64,000 nt of DNA from Cellulomonas sp. SLBN-39 (GCF_006715865.1 NZ_VFOA01000001.1:3782001-3846000), one strand, 5' to 3'. Numbered from the stretch's first letter, positions 23,909 to 33,353 are shown. The notes: generated by a model from the sequence alone, not told the origin. Program-made: numbers and translations.

Positions 23909-24634
23909 TCAGGGGTCGGACGGGCGGCGCGCGGCCTCGGGTGCCGGTGCCGTCGGCACGCTGGTGGTGCACACGTGCCCGCCGCCGGTGAGGGTCGCCA
24001 GGCGCTGGACGTGCACGCCCAGCAGCCGGCTGAAGGCGCGGGTCTCGGCCTCGCAGAGCTGCGGGAACTGCGCCGCGACCTCCTGCACCGGGCAGTGGCC
24101 CTGGCACAGCTGGACGGCCGAGGCGCCGGGCACGGGGCGGGCAGAGGCGGCGTAGCCCTCGTCCGCGAGCGCGCGGGCCAGGGCCTGCGCACGGGCGCCG
24201 ACGTCGTCGCCGGCGGCGGCCACCGTCGCGGCGTGGCGCGTCTCGAGGTCGGCGACGCGCTGCTCGGCGAACCGCTCGACGGCCTCGGGACCGGCGGCGA
24301 CCGCGAGGAAGCGCAGCGCGTCCGACGCGATCTCGGCGTACCGCTGCGAGAGGGCCGCCTGGCCCAGGGCCGTGACGACGAACCGCCGCGCGGGGCGTCC
24401 TCGGCCGCGCTGCCCGGCGGCGGCCTCGTGCGGGGCGATCTGGCCGGCGTGCTCGAGCGCGGCCAGGTGGCGACGCACCCCCGCGGCGCTGAGCTCGAGG
24501 GTCGCGGCGAGCTCGGCGGCGCTGACCGGCCCGTCGGCCGTCACGATCTGCAGGACCCGGCGACGGGTCCCGGCGTCGTGCTCGTCCCGGGCGTCGTCCA
24601 CAGGCGGGACGACCACGGGTGCGGACCCGCTCAT
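23909..24634 (-). CDS. sufR: Iron-sulfur-sensing transcriptional repressor SufR
   Basis: 241 residues from ATG 24634 with a GGAGG site. N-terminal winged HTH of DeoR/ArsR type (~25-85: [22 protein letters not shown]...[15 protein letters not shown]) and a C-terminal sensor part. Cysteines at ~177, 181, 194 and 222 (CQGHC...QLC...HVC) give C-x12-C-x27-C spacing for residues 181, 194 and 222, suited to binding an Fe-S cluster. SufR homologues repress suf when holo. It is the first gene of the suf operon and has a near-perfect CAAC-N6-GTTG operator 54 bp upstream, which strongly supports autoregulation. Confidence 0.93.
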   Translation of the reverse strand: MSGSAPVVVPPVDDARDEHDAGTRRRVLQIVTADGPVSAAELAATLELSAAGVRRHLAALEHAGQIAPHEAAAGQRGRGRPARRFVVTALGQAALSQRYAEIASDALRFLAVAAGPEAVERFAEQRVADLETRHAATVAAAGDDVGARAQALARALADEGYAASARPVPGASAVQLCQGHCPVQEVAAQFPQLCEAETRAFSRLLGVHVQRLATLTGGGHVCTTSVPTAPAPEAARRPSDP

Positions 24635-24679
24635 GCCACCTCCGCCGGTCGGGGGACGACGACCGGTACCGGCCGTCTC

Positions 24680-24709
24680 GATATCGGCAACATCCTTGTT
24701 GCCGAAATC
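24680..24709. promoter_or_regulatory. SufR operator: inverted repeat with CAAC-N6-GTTG core
   Basis: Perfect core arms TCGGCAACA and TGTTGCCGA (24684-24692 and 24697-24705), extended to 12 matches of 13 per arm over 24680-24709. The core CAAC (24688-24691), 6 bp, GTTG (24698-24701) is the site described for cyanobacterial SufR. On the minus strand TTGCGG, 17 bp, AAGGAT forms a possible promoter whose -10 lies inside the palindrome, so a bound repressor would block it. Confidence 0.75.
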
Positions 24710-24770
24710 CATCCCCGCAAGCAAGGCGTGCCTCAGTGACGGACGTCTCCGCGTCCGCCCCGCCCCTGCG

Positions 24771-25430
24771 TCACCGGCCCGCGGGTGCCGTCCGCCGCAC
24801 GCCGAACCCCGCGCCCGCCGGTGCCGGGCCCCCCACCTCCAGGGCGTGGGTCGCCGCCGCCAGCGCGAGGCGGCTCGACTCGACCTGGTCCTCGGGGGCA
24901 CCGTCGCGCAGCCGCCGGTCCAGGGCCGCGCGGAACAGGGACACCGCCTCGGACGGGCGGCCGGCGTCGAAGAGCACCTTGCCCTGCCCCTGGTCGGCGA
25001 ACGCCAGGACCGCCGAGCACTCGCGCACGAGCCGCTCGTCCGCGCCCGGGGCGTGCAGGTGCGTGACCGTCGCGGTCCGGACCTGCTCCAGCACCCGCTC
25101 CGCGTCCACGTGCCGGCCGGCGTGGTGCAGCACCTGGGCCAGGCGCAGCAGCGGGCGCAGCGCCGCGATCGGCACCCCGCCCGGGCCGGACGACAGGAGG
25201 GCCACCATGCCGCCCGGGCCGCCGTGCCGCACGACGTCGTCCCACGCGAGGTCCTCCGCCGCGCGCAGCGCCCCCAGGATCCGCAGCCAGGCCACGCGCT
25301 CGCCGTCACCGCGCTCGCCGAGCTCCTCCAGCTCCTCGACGCGCGCCCACGAGGCACCCACGTCGTCGGGCCGCTCGCGCAGGCTCGTCGGGTCGATCGT
25401 GTACGTGGCCACCGCGTCCCCCGTCGTCAC
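24771..25430 (-). CDS. Hypothetical protein, possibly with TPR-like helices
   Basis: 219 residues from GTG 25430. I do not recognise a named family. The sequence is helical and Ala/Arg/Leu-rich; residues ~85-185 show helix pairs reminiscent of TPRs (AQVLHHAGRHVDAERVLEQVR and FDAGRPSEAVSLFRAALDRRL). No signal peptide or membrane segment. It lies upstream of sufR in the same orientation but ends before the sufR operator, so it is probably a separate unit. An inverted repeat CCGGTGCAC-N6-GTGCACCGG covers its start codon. Confidence 0.65.
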   Translation of the reverse strand: MTTGDAVATYTIDPTSLRERPDDVGASWARVEELEELGERGDGERVAWLRILGALRAAEDLAWDDVVRHGGPGGMVALLSSGPGGVPIAALRPLLRLAQVLHHAGRHVDAERVLEQVRTATVTHLHAPGADERLVRECSAVLAFADQGQGKVLFDAGRPSEAVSLFRAALDRRLRDGAPEDQVESSRLALAAATHALEVGGPAPAGAGFGVRRTAPAGR

Positions 25431-25453
25431 CGGTGCACCCGCACGTGCACCGG
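25430..25453. promoter_or_regulatory. Inverted repeat CCGGTGCAC-N6-GTGCACCGG at a start codon
   Basis: Perfect 9-bp arms 25430-25438 and 25445-25453. The left arm touches the GTG start of the leftward hypothetical gene. It could be an operator for that gene or a hairpin near its translation start; the ABC operon begins 90 bp to the right. Confidence 0.4.
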
Positions 25454-25529
25454 GACGATCCTGGCAGATCAGGGCGCCGCGGACGAACCCCCTCGCGCCC
25501 GTGACCGGCGTCGACGCGCCCGGACGACC

Positions 25530-25535
25530 TAGACT
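25530..25535 (+). promoter_or_regulatory. -10 element TAGACT, leaderless arrangement
   Basis: TAGACT followed by 8 nt and GTG 25544, the start of the ABC transporter operon. Confidence 0.45.
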
Positions 25536-25543
25536 CGCCGATC

Positions 25544-26506
25544 GTGCCGCACTCCCCCGCCGTCGAGGTCGCCGGGCTCGTCAAGAGGTACGACGGGCGC
25601 ACGGTCGTCGACGGCCTGGACCTGACCGCCGAGGCCGGCGCCGTGACGGCCGTGCTCGGCCCCAACGGCGCGGGCAAGACCACCACCGTGGAGTGCTGCG
25701 AGGGTCTGCGACGGCCGGACGGGGGCACGGTCCGCGTCCTCGGCCTCGACCCCGTCGCGGACGCCGACGTGCTGCGGCCCCGCGTCGGCGTGATGCTCCA
25801 GGACGGCGGTCTGCCCAGCGGCGCCCGGGCGCACGAGGTCCTCGCCCACGTCGCCCGGATGTACGCCTCCCCCGCGCCGCTGGCGCCGCTGGTCGAGCGG
25901 CTCGGCCTCGACGCCTTCGCCCGGACGACCGTGCGGCGCCTGTCCGGCGGGCAGCGTCAGCGCCTGGCGCTCGCCGTCGCGGTCGTCGGCCGCCCCCGCG
26001 TGCTGTTCCTCGACGAGCCGAGCGCGGGCATGGACCCCCACGCCCGCCGGGCCGTGTGGGAGCTCGTGCGCGAGCACCGCGACGCCGGGGTCGCGGTGGT
26101 GCTCACGACGCACCTCATGGAGGAGGCCGAGGGGCTCGCCGACCGCGTCGTCGTGGTCGACCACGGCCGCGTCGTCGCCCAGGGCACCGTCCCCGAGCTG
26201 CTGGCCGCCGGGCAGCCGGGGACCCCCCGGGCCGCCGCCGAGGGCGCGGCCGCTGCGGGCCGGCTGCGCCTGCGCACCGCGACGCCCGTGCTCGTCGCCG
26301 ACCTGGCCGACGCGCTCGGCGGCTCCCACGCCGTCGAGGAGCGGGCCACGGGCTCGTACGAGGTGGTCGGACCCGTCACCCCCGAGACCGTCGCGCGGGT
26401 CGCCGCGTGGCTCGCCGGGCGCGGTGTCCAGCTCACGCAGCTGGACCTCGGGCGGCGCACCCTCGAGGACGTCTTCCTCGAGCTGACCGGACGGAGCCTG
26501 CGATGA
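25544..26506 (+). CDS. ABC transporter ATP-binding protein (exporter type)
   Basis: 320 residues from GTG 25544. Single ABC domain with Walker A GPNGAGKTTT (~43-52), signature LSGGQRQRLALAVAV, Walker B VLFLDEPSAGMD and H-loop VVLTTHLMEEAE, followed by a ~90-residue C-terminal domain (RLRLRTATPVL...) as in DrrA/CcmA-like multidrug or heme-related exporters. ATGA overlap with the permease gene shows they act as a pair. Substrate unknown; the neighbourhood (suf, ctaA) hints at redox-cofactor biology but does not prove it. Confidence 0.9.
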   Translation: MPHSPAVEVAGLVKRYDGRTVVDGLDLTAEAGAVTAVLGPNGAGKTTTVECCEGLRRPDGGTVRVLGLDPVADADVLRPRVGVMLQDGGLPSGARAHEVLAHVARMYASPAPLAPLVERLGLDAFARTTVRRLSGGQRQRLALAVAVVGRPRVLFLDEPSAGMDPHARRAVWELVREHRDAGVAVVLTTHLMEEAEGLADRVVVVDHGRVVAQGTVPELLAAGQPGTPRAAAEGAAAAGRLRLRTATPVLVADLADALGGSHAVEERATGSYEVVGPVTPETVARVAAWLAGRGVQLTQLDLGRRTLEDVFLELTGRSLR

Positions 26507-27303
26507 GCACCGCACCCACCCCCGCGGGCCCGGCCGCGGCAGCGCACGACGACGGTCCGCGGGCCGCGCCGGCACGGTCCCGCGTGCTCGCCCAGGCGCG
26601 GTTCGAGACGCGGGCCATCCTGCGCAACGGCGAGCAGGTCCTCGTCACCGTCGTCATCCCGGTGCTGGCCCTCGTCGGTCTGACGCTCGGCACGTTCGTC
26701 GAGATCGGGACCGCCGGGCACCGCCGCGTCGACGCCCTGCTGCCCGGCGTCCTGGCGCTGGCCGTGATGACCGCCTCGTTCACGTCGCAGGCCATCGCGA
26801 CGGCGTTCGACCGCCGCAACGGCGTCCTGCGGCTGCTCGCCACGACCCCGCTCGGTCCCCGCGGGCTGCTCGCCGGCAAGGTCCTCGGCGTGCTCGGCGT
26901 CGAGGTCGTGCAGGTGCTGCTGCTGTGCGCGGCGGCGGCCGTGCTCGGGTGGCGCGCCCCCGCCGCGGGCGTGCTGCCCGCCGCCGTGGCGGTCGTGCTC
27001 GGCACCGCGGCGTTCACGGCGCTGGCCCTGCTCGTGGCCGGGACGCTGCGCGCCGAGGCGGTGCTGGCGCTGGCCAACCTGCTGCTCCTGGTGCTGGCGC
27101 TGGGCGGCGGGGTGCTGGTGCCGGCCGACGCCCTGCCCGGTCCGCTCGGTGCGGTCGCCCCCTGGCTGCCCTCGGGCGCCCTGGGCGACCTGCTGCGCGC
27201 CGCGCTGCTCGACGGGACGTTCGCGACCGTCCCGGCCCTCGTCGCGCTGGGGTGGACCGTGGTGCTCGGTGCGCTGGCCGCCCGGGCCTTCCGCTGGCAG
27301 TAG
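26503..27303 (+). CDS. ABC transporter permease (ABC-2 type)
   Basis: 266 residues from ATG 26503. After a ~30-residue Ala/Pro-rich cytoplasmic start there are six hydrophobic segments between ~45 and 262, the ABC-2 topology. FDRRNGVLRLLATTPLGPRGLLAGK (~100-125) is the characteristic cytoplasmic loop that contacts the ATPase. Partner of the preceding ATP-binding protein. In many actinobacteria this pair lies between sufR and ctaA, as here. Confidence 0.9.
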   Translation: MSTAPTPAGPAAAAHDDGPRAAPARSRVLAQARFETRAILRNGEQVLVTVVIPVLALVGLTLGTFVEIGTAGHRRVDALLPGVLALAVMTASFTSQAIATAFDRRNGVLRLLATTPLGPRGLLAGKVLGVLGVEVVQVLLLCAAAAVLGWRAPAAGVLPAAVAVVLGTAAFTALALLVAGTLRAEAVLALANLLLLVLALGGGVLVPADALPGPLGAVAPWLPSGALGDLLRAALLDGTFATVPALVALGWTVVLGALAARAFRWQ

Positions 27304-27377
27304 CCGGAGCGCACGACCACGACGCCCCGCGGACGGTGCGACCCCCGTGGCGGTGCGGGCGACCGGCCGTCGCGGCC

Positions 27378-27383
27378 TAGGCT
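27378..27383 (+). promoter_or_regulatory. -10 element TAGGCT of ctaA, leaderless arrangement
   Basis: TAGGCT followed by 6 nt and GTG 27390. Confidence 0.5.
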
Positions 27384-27389
27384 GGGGCG

Positions 27390-28379
27390 GTGAGCACGAC
27401 GACCGCCCCGCCCCCCGCCGCCCCGGTCCGCCGCCGTACCCGTTGGGCGCTGCGTGCGGTCGTCGCGAACCTCGTCGCGCAGGTCGTCATCGTCGTCACC
27501 GGCGGCCTCGTGCGCCTGACCGGGTCCGGCCTCGGCTGCTCGACGTGGCCGGAGTGCGAGCCCGGCGAGTTCGCGCCGGCGTTCCACGCGGAGATGTCGA
27601 TCCACTCGGCGGTCGAGTTCGGCAACCGCACGCTCACGGGCGTGCTCGTCGTCGTCGCGGCGGCGACGCTGCTGCTCGCGGGCCTGGACCGCAGCCGGGC
27701 GGTGCGCTACCGCGCCCTGGCCTTCGCCCCGCTCGTGGGCGTCGTCGTCCAGGCCGTCGTCGGCGGTATCACCGTCCTCGTCGAGCTGCACCCGGCCGTC
27801 GTCGGCTCCCACTTCCTCCTCTCGATGGTCCTCGTGGCGGTGTCGGCGTGGCTGCTCGTGCGCACCCGGGAGGGCGACGGGGAGCCCGTCCCGGTGGTCG
27901 ACCGCGGCACGCGGGCGATGCTCGCGCCCCTCGGTGCGCTCACGGCCGTCGTCCTCGTCCTGGGCGTGATCGTCACCGGCGCCGGGCCGCACTCCGGGGA
28001 CGACGAGGTCGGGTACCGGTTCGCGGTGGACCCCGTCGCGATGTCGCGCGCGCACGCGCTGGCCGTGTGGGCGTTCGTCGCGCTGCTCGTCGTCGTCCTC
28101 GTCCGCGTGGTCCTGGCCGCGCGGGCGGACGCCCCGGGCGCCGGACGTGCGGCACGTGCCGGCGGCTGGCTGCTCGTCCTTACGCTCGCGCAGGGCGGGA
28201 TCGGCTACGTCCAGTACTTCACGGGGCTGCCGATCGCCCTGGTGAACCTGCACATGCTGGGCGCGGCCGCACTGACCGCGGGCGTCGTGCTCTTCGTCGG
28301 GACGCTGCGCGTGCGCGGTCCCCTGGGGGCGGGCTCGTCCCGGCCCGGGACGGCGCCGGCCGGGTCCGCGACCGCCTGA
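27390..28379 (+). CDS. ctaA: Heme A synthase (COX15/CtaA family)
   Basis: 329 residues from GTG 27390. Converts heme O to heme A by oxidising the C8 methyl group, for aa3-type cytochrome oxidase. Eight hydrophobic segments; the first is followed by TGGLVRLTGSGLGCSTWPEC with the conserved cysteine pair region of Gram-positive CtaA, and heme-ligand histidines are seen in EMSIHSAVEFGNR, VGSHFLLS and NLHMLGA. Functional link to the SURF1 gene at 11.8 kb. It converges on the NUDIX gene 36 nt away. Confidence 0.93.
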   Translation: MSTTTAPPPAAPVRRRTRWALRAVVANLVAQVVIVVTGGLVRLTGSGLGCSTWPECEPGEFAPAFHAEMSIHSAVEFGNRTLTGVLVVVAAATLLLAGLDRSRAVRYRALAFAPLVGVVVQAVVGGITVLVELHPAVVGSHFLLSMVLVAVSAWLLVRTREGDGEPVPVVDRGTRAMLAPLGALTAVVLVLGVIVTGAGPHSGDDEVGYRFAVDPVAMSRAHALAVWAFVALLVVVLVRVVLAARADAPGAGRAARAGGWLLVLTLAQGGIGYVQYFTGLPIALVNLHMLGAAALTAGVVLFVGTLRVRGPLGAGSSRPGTAPAGSATA

Positions 28380-28415
28380 CGTCGGCGACCGTCCGACCCG
28401 GCCGGGAAGCCGCCC

Positions 28416-29039
28416 TCAGGGGTGCGCCGGCTCTCCGAGCGTCGCCCAGCCCCGGGCGCGGGCGGCGGCCGCCGCGAGCACGCCGACGACCGCCGACGGC
28501 GACCGGAGCCGGCCGCCGAGCACCGCCTCGACGGCCTCGTCGAGCGGCACCCAGCGGGGCACCAGGCCCGCCTCCTCCTCGGTCCGCGCGTGCCGGTGCG
28601 CCTCGGGCACCGGGCGCAGGTCCCGGGCGAGGAAGACCACCACGCGCTCGTCCGTCGCACCCGGCGAGCTGTAGAACTCCGTGAGCGTCCACCAGCGGGC
28701 GGCCTCGAGGTCCGCCTCCTCGGCGAGCTCGCGCGCGGCCGCGACGACGAGGTCCTCGTCGGGCACGTCCCGCAGCCCGGCCGGGACCTCCCACAGCTCG
28801 TGCCGCACGGGGTGCCGGTACTGCCGGAGCAGCAGCACCCGGTCCTGGGCGTCCAGCGCCACGACCGCCACGGCCCCGGGGTGCGCGACGTACTCGCGCA
28901 CCACGTCCCCGTCGTCCAGGCGGACCGTGTCCTGCACGAGGTCGAAGATCCTCCCCGCGTGCAGGACCCGGTGCTCGACGACCTCCCGCGAGCGCGGGGA
29001 GTCGCCGAGCGCCGGGTCGCCGCCGACGGTCGTGCTCAC
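28416..29039 (-). CDS. NUDIX hydrolase, ADP-ribose pyrophosphatase type
   Basis: 207 residues from GTG 29039, overlapping the pyrG stop by 4 nt. NUDIX box: [24 protein letters not shown], with the catalytic RELAEEA helix (~100-106), followed by a late [17 protein letters not shown] as in ADP-ribose pyrophosphatases. N-terminal beta strand with [20 protein letters not shown]. The pyrG-NUDIX pairing is also found in mycobacteria (Rv1699-Rv1700). Substrate ADP-ribose is inferred from family. Confidence 0.9.
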   Translation of the reverse strand: MSTTVGGDPALGDSPRSREVVEHRVLHAGRIFDLVQDTVRLDDGDVVREYVAHPGAVAVVALDAQDRVLLLRQYRHPVRHELWEVPAGLRDVPDEDLVVAAARELAEEADLEAARWWTLTEFYSSPGATDERVVVFLARDLRPVPEAHRHARTEEEAGLVPRWVPLDEAVEAVLGGRLRSPSAVVGVLAAAAARARGWATLGEPAHP

Positions 29040-30703
29040 GCGCCGGCCCGGCGGGCCAGCGCGGCGCCCACGAGCCCGGCGAACAGGGGGTGCGCGCGCG
29101 TGGGCCGGGACTTGAACTCCGGGTGCGCCTGCGTGGCCACGTAGTACGGGTGCACCTCGCGCGGCAGCTCGACGAACTCCACGAGCGAGGTGTCCGGGGA
29201 CACGCCGGAGATGACCAGGCCCGCGTCCTCGAGCTTGTCGCGGTATGCGTTGTTGACCTCGTAGCGGTGCCGGTGCCGCTCGGAGACCCGCTCGGTGCCG
29301 TAGACCTCGGCCACGACCGAGCCGGGCGCCAGACGGGCGTCGTACGCGCCCAGGCGCATGGTCCCGCCGAGGTCGCCGCTGCCGTCGACGAACGCGAGCT
29401 GCTCGTCCATGGTCGCGATGACCGCGTCGCCCGTGCCCGGGTCGAACTCCGACGACGACGCACCCTCGAGACCGAGGACGTTGCGGGCGTACTCGATGAC
29501 CATGCACTGCAGGCCGAGGCACAGCCCGAGCGTGGGGACCTGCTGCTCGCGGGCCCAGCGCAGCGCCCCGAGCTTGCCCTCGATGCCACGCACCCCGAAC
29601 CCGCCGGGCACGAGCACCGCGTCGACGCCGCCGAGGGCCTCCTGGGCGCCCTGCGGCGTCGAGCAGTCGTCCGAGCGCACCCAGCGGATCGTGACCTTCG
29701 CGTCGTGGTGGAAGCCGCCGGCCCGCAGCGCCTCCGTCACGGACAGGTACGCGTCGGGCAGGTCGATGTACTTGCCGACGAGCGCGATCTCGAGCTGGTG
29801 CGCGGGCTCGTGCACGCGCCGCAGCAGGTCCTCCCAGCCGCTCCAGTCGACGTCCCGGAACGGCAGCCCGAGACGCTGGACGACGTACGCGTCGAGGCCC
29901 TCGGCGTGCAGGACGCGCGGGATGTCGTAGATGCTCGGGGCGTCCTTCGCGGTGACGACGCCCTGCTGGTCGACGTCGCACATGAGCGCGATCTTGCGCT
30001 TGGTGGACTCGGGCACGTCGCGGTCGGCGCGCAGCACGATGGCGTCGGGCTGGATGCCGATGCTGCGCAGCGCGGCCACGGAGTGCTGGGTCGGCTTGGT
30101 CTTGAGCTCCCCGGACGGGCCGATGTAGGGCACCAGGGACACGTGCAGGAAGAACACGTTGTCGCGGCCGAGGTCGTGGCGGACCTGGCGGGCCGCCTCG
30201 AGGAACGGCTGGGACTCGATGTCGCCGACGGTGCCGCCGATCTCGGTGATGACGACGTCGACGTCGTCCCCGGCCTGCGAGCGCATGCGGGCCTTGATCT
30301 CGTCCGTGATGTGCGGGATCACCTGGACCGTGTCGCCGAGGTACTCCCCGCGCCGCTCCTTGGCGATCACGTGCGAGTAGACCTGGCCGGTCGTGACGTT
30401 CGCCGAGCCGACGAGGTCGACGTCGAGGAACCGTTCGTAGTGGCCGACGTCGAGGTCCGTCTCGGCGCCGTCCTCGGTGACGAAGACCTCACCGTGCTGG
30501 AACGGGTTCATCGTGCCCGGGTCGACGTTGAGGTACGGGTCGAGCTTCTGCATCGTGACCCGCAGGCCGCGGGACCGCAGGAGCCGGCCGAGGCTGCTGG
30601 CCGTCAGGCCCTTGCCGAGAGAGGAGGCGACGCCCCCCGTGACGAAGATGTGCCGGGTCAGGGAGTCCGACCGCCCGGAGAGTCGGTACGCGCGCTCTGT
30701 CAC
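29036..30703 (-). CDS. pyrG: CTP synthase
   Basis: 555 residues from GTG 30703. Makes CTP from UTP, ATP and glutamine. N-terminal synthetase domain starting [22 protein letters not shown] (residues ~18-39), with [24 protein letters not shown]-terminal class I glutamine amidotransferase domain with nucleophile cysteine in [12 protein letters not shown] and catalytic HPEFKSRP at the end. The start was chosen because a TAGGGT -10 element lies 8 nt before the GTG, giving a leaderless mRNA. Confidence 0.97.
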   Translation of the reverse strand: MTERAYRLSGRSDSLTRHIFVTGGVASSLGKGLTASSLGRLLRSRGLRVTMQKLDPYLNVDPGTMNPFQHGEVFVTEDGAETDLDVGHYERFLDVDLVGSANVTTGQVYSHVIAKERRGEYLGDTVQVIPHITDEIKARMRSQAGDDVDVVITEIGGTVGDIESQPFLEAARQVRHDLGRDNVFFLHVSLVPYIGPSGELKTKPTQHSVAALRSIGIQPDAIVLRADRDVPESTKRKIALMCDVDQQGVVTAKDAPSIYDIPRVLHAEGLDAYVVQRLGLPFRDVDWSGWEDLLRRVHEPAHQLEIALVGKYIDLPDAYLSVTEALRAGGFHHDAKVTIRWVRSDDCSTPQGAQEALGGVDAVLVPGGFGVRGIEGKLGALRWAREQQVPTLGLCLGLQCMVIEYARNVLGLEGASSSEFDPGTGDAVIATMDEQLAFVDGSGDLGGTMRLGAYDARLAPGSVVAEVYGTERVSERHRHRYEVNNAYRDKLEDAGLVISGVSPDTSLVEFVELPREVHPYYVATQAHPEFKSRPTRAHPLFAGLVGAALARRAGA

Positions 30704-30711
30704 GGGCTTCC

Positions 30712-30717
30712 ACCCTA
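30712..30717 (-). promoter_or_regulatory. -10 element TAGGGT of pyrG, leaderless arrangement
   Basis: TAGGGT on the minus strand is followed by 8 nt and GTG 30703. No pyrimidine attenuator-like hairpin with a 5' C-rich start is visible because there is no leader. Confidence 0.45.
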
Positions 30718-30737
30718 CCCGACGCACGACCGGGACC

Positions 30738-30754
30738 CGGGACGTGACGTCCCG
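30738..30754 (-). terminator. Small hairpin between murJ-like gene and pyrG
   Basis: CGGGACG-TGA-CGTCCCG, arms 30738-30744 and 30748-30754, 33 nt beyond the stop of the flippase gene. Weak terminator candidate. Confidence 0.3.
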
Positions 30755-30786
30755 CGCCGCGGGGCACGTGGGGCCCGGCGCCCGGG

Positions 30787-32433
30787 TCAGCGCCCGGAGG
30801 GCCCCGCAGGCCGCGCCGCCGGCGCACCGGCCGCCGACCCGCCGGCGGCGACGGCCTGCAGCGTGGACCGGTCGGCCAGCACGACGACGACGGCGACCGT
30901 CGCGGCGGCCACGACCGCGCCTCCGGCGGCCGCCCCGGTGGCGGAGAGGGCGCCGTGCCCGGTGAGGTCGAGGACGGTCCCGGCGACCCACCGTCCGAGG
31001 GGCGCGCCGAGCGCCGCTCCCGCGACGCTCACCACGACCGTGCGGGGCAGCCCGGCGAGCGCCGCGCCGCCCACGGCACGCCGCAGCGCCAGGACGGCGG
31101 CGACGGCGCCGGCCGTCATGCCGATCGTGGTGGCCTGGCCGAGCGCGGCCAGGACGCCGTCGGCGTCCGCCCGCGCGACGAGGGTGACGGCCGTGAGCGC
31201 CACGACGAGCCACCCGCACGCGTTGACCGCCACAGCCGACCGCGAGCGCTCGAGGGCGTAGAGCGTGCGGGAGACGTGGAAGAGCACGGCGAGCCCGACG
31301 ACGCCGGGCGCCATCCAGTCGAGCGTCGAGCTCATGGCGCCGACGACTCCCGGCTGCTCGGCGAAGGCCGCGAAGACCGTGGCGACGGCCGGCCCGCCGG
31401 CGAGGACCGCCGCGGCACCGAGCACGGCTGCGGCGAGCACCACGCGGGTGGTCACGGCCGACAGCGCGGCGAGGCGGGTGCGGTCCGCGGCCGCGACGTG
31501 GGCGGCGATCCGCGGGAACGTCGAGGTCGCCAGGGGGACGACGAGCACCGCGTACGGGAGCAGGTACACCTGCTGGGCGTACAGGAACGCGGTGTAGCCC
31601 TGCCCCTCGCCGGGCAGCCGGGAGTTCGCGAGCGCCCAGACGACAGCGACGGACAGCTGCTGGGCGGCGACGGCCCCCACCCCGGCGAGCGCCAGGGCAC
31701 GGAACCGCGGACCGGTGCCGGCAGGGAACCGCCAGGTCGGACGCAGCCGCACCCCGAGCCGCCGCACGGGAACGAGCATCGGCAGGCACATGGCCGCGAC
31801 CCCCGCCGTGGTGCCCCACGCGAGCACGTCGACGGCTCCCGCGGGCAGGCCGGTGGGGTCGCGGACCTCACCGTCGGCCATGACCCCGTACACCGTGTAG
31901 GCGGTGATGACGACGAGCGAGTTCAGCACGGGGGCGAACGCGGGCCAGAAGAACCGGTGGTGCGCCTGCAGGACGCCGTAGAGCAGCACCGCCACGCCGT
32001 AGAGCGGCACCTGGACGGAGAACACCAGGACGAGGTACCGGACCATCGCGGCGGTCGCGGGGTCGTCGGTCGCGACGTCGGCGACGACGCCGGACGCGAG
32101 CGCGAGCAGCACACCGACGGGCACGAGCACGGTCAGGGTCCAGCCGAGCGCCGCCGACGTGATCCGCGACACCTGCTCGCGGTCGGCGCCGGCCACCGGC
32201 CCCGCCAGCAGAGGGACCACCGCGCCGGCGAGCGCCCCGCCGGCGGCGGCCTCGAAGAGGATGTTCGGCAGCACGTTCGCCGCGTTGTAGGCGTCCGCGA
32301 TCCCGTCGGCGCCGACGGTCCCCGACTGCACCAGGAGCCGCACGAGCCCCAGGACGCGGCTGACGACGGTGACCACGGCGATGAGGGCCGCCGCGCCGAG
32401 CAGTCCCTGGACGGCCCGCCCGGGGCGTCTCAT
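30787..32433 (-). CDS. MurJ-like lipid II flippase family protein (MOP superfamily)
   Basis: 548 residues from ATG 32433, overlapping the MraY-like gene (ATGA). About 13-14 hydrophobic segments spread over the whole protein. The N-terminus [30 protein letters not shown] and [25 protein letters not shown] match the MurJ/MviN family, whose members flip lipid-linked peptidoglycan precursor across the membrane. Length is near the 510-550 of stand-alone MurJ. Actinobacteria usually have another murJ near the chromosome end, so this may be a paralogue. The neighbouring MraY-like gene suggests a lipid-linked sugar pathway. Confidence 0.85.
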   Translation of the reverse strand: MRRPGRAVQGLLGAAALIAVVTVVSRVLGLVRLLVQSGTVGADGIADAYNAANVLPNILFEAAAGGALAGAVVPLLAGPVAGADREQVSRITSAALGWTLTVLVPVGVLLALASGVVADVATDDPATAAMVRYLVLVFSVQVPLYGVAVLLYGVLQAHHRFFWPAFAPVLNSLVVITAYTVYGVMADGEVRDPTGLPAGAVDVLAWGTTAGVAAMCLPMLVPVRRLGVRLRPTWRFPAGTGPRFRALALAGVGAVAAQQLSVAVVWALANSRLPGEGQGYTAFLYAQQVYLLPYAVLVVPLATSTFPRIAAHVAAADRTRLAALSAVTTRVVLAAAVLGAAAVLAGGPAVATVFAAFAEQPGVVGAMSSTLDWMAPGVVGLAVLFHVSRTLYALERSRSAVAVNACGWLVVALTAVTLVARADADGVLAALGQATTIGMTAGAVAAVLALRRAVGGAALAGLPRTVVVSVAGAALGAPLGRWVAGTVLDLTGHGALSATGAAAGGAVVAAATVAVVVVLADRSTLQAVAAGGSAAGAPAARPAGPSGR

Positions 32434-33353
32434 GCCGGGTCGTGCGCGCCGGCGGGCACCTCGCCGACGGCGTCGGACGGGGCGGTCCCGGGCACGTGGA
32501 CGGGACGACGCCCCCACGCGTCGAGCTCGCGCAGCCCCGGGGTGCGGGCGATGACCTGCGTGAAGCTGATCCGCTCGCTCGCGAGCGTGAGGGCGACCAC
32601 GGCCGCGAGCGCGGCGAGCCGCACGCGCCGGGGGGCGCCGAGCACCAGGGCGGTGCCGACCGCGGCGCCGAGGGCGTTGGCACCGCCGTCGCCGAGCATG
32701 TCGGTCTCGTCGAGGTCCTGCTCGATCGCGCCGGTGCCCGCGCCGAGGACGGCGGCCGCGACGCCGCCGCCGCGTGTCGCGACGAGCGGCGCCACCAGCA
32801 GGGCGGACGCCTTGAGGGCCCGGCCCGGTCGCAGGTCCAGCAGGTTGAGCAGGTTCGCGGCGCCGGCCACGAGCGCACCGGAGGTGAGGACGTCGGCGGC
32901 GCGCAGCGTCCGCGGCGCTCGCGCGGAGCCGGTGCGGTCGCGGTCGGGGGCGACCGCCGCGGCCAGCAGGGCGGTCGCGCCGATGCCGAGGACCTTGAGC
33001 GCGCCGGTCGTCAGCCGGCCCTCCCGGAGCGCGCCGAGGTGCCCGCGCAGGCCCTTGGCCCGCGTGCTCGTGTCCTCGCCGAGGTCGTCGACGAGCCCGA
33101 ACGCGGCGGCACCGGTCACGGCGACGCCCGTCGCCGCGGCGGCCCGCCACGACCCCGCACCCACGAGGGACCCGGCCAGCAGCCCCGCGGCGACCGCCGG
33201 GCCCTCGAGCATGCTCACGGGCTCCCCGCGGTGGTTCGTCCGGACCCACGCGTGGGCGCCGCCGGGCGGCTGGGCGTCGAGCGCCCCGCGCGTGACACCG
33301 GTCGCGACGGCGGCGGCGACCCCCGCGAGGAGCCGACGGGTCGGCCCGCTCAC
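32430..33353 (-). CDS. MraY/WecA-like phospho-sugar polyprenyl transferase homologue
   Basis: 307 residues from an ATG at 33353, overlapping steB by ATGA. Several hydrophobic segments. MraY-superfamily landmarks: the GLVDDLGE aspartate pair (~90), NLLNLLDLRPGRALK at the place of the N-x2-N-x-x-DGLDG motif, and DMLGDGGANALG at the place of GDxGS. The second aspartate of DGLDG is not conserved, so activity is uncertain. Family members attach a phospho-sugar to undecaprenyl phosphate. Located between SteB and a MurJ-like flippase. It may be a degenerate or specialised enzyme. Confidence 0.75.
   Translation of the reverse strand: MSGPTRRLLAGVAAAVATGVTRGALDAQPPGGAHAWVRTNHRGEPVSMLEGPAVAAGLLAGSLVGAGSWRAAAATGVAVTGAAAFGLVDDLGEDTSTRAKGLRGHLGALREGRLTTGALKVLGIGATALLAAAVAPDRDRTGSARAPRTLRAADVLTSGALVAGAANLLNLLDLRPGRALKASALLVAPLVATRGGGVAAAVLGAGTGAIEQDLDETDMLGDGGANALGAAVGTALVLGAPRRVRLAALAAVVALTLASERISFTQVIARTPGLRELDAWGRRPVHVPGTAPSDAVGEVPAGAHDPA

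Noticed and set aside
25544-28379. Biosynthetic cluster or resistance island around the ABC exporter
   Set aside because: Only a two-gene exporter is present; the neighbours are core genes with normal composition.
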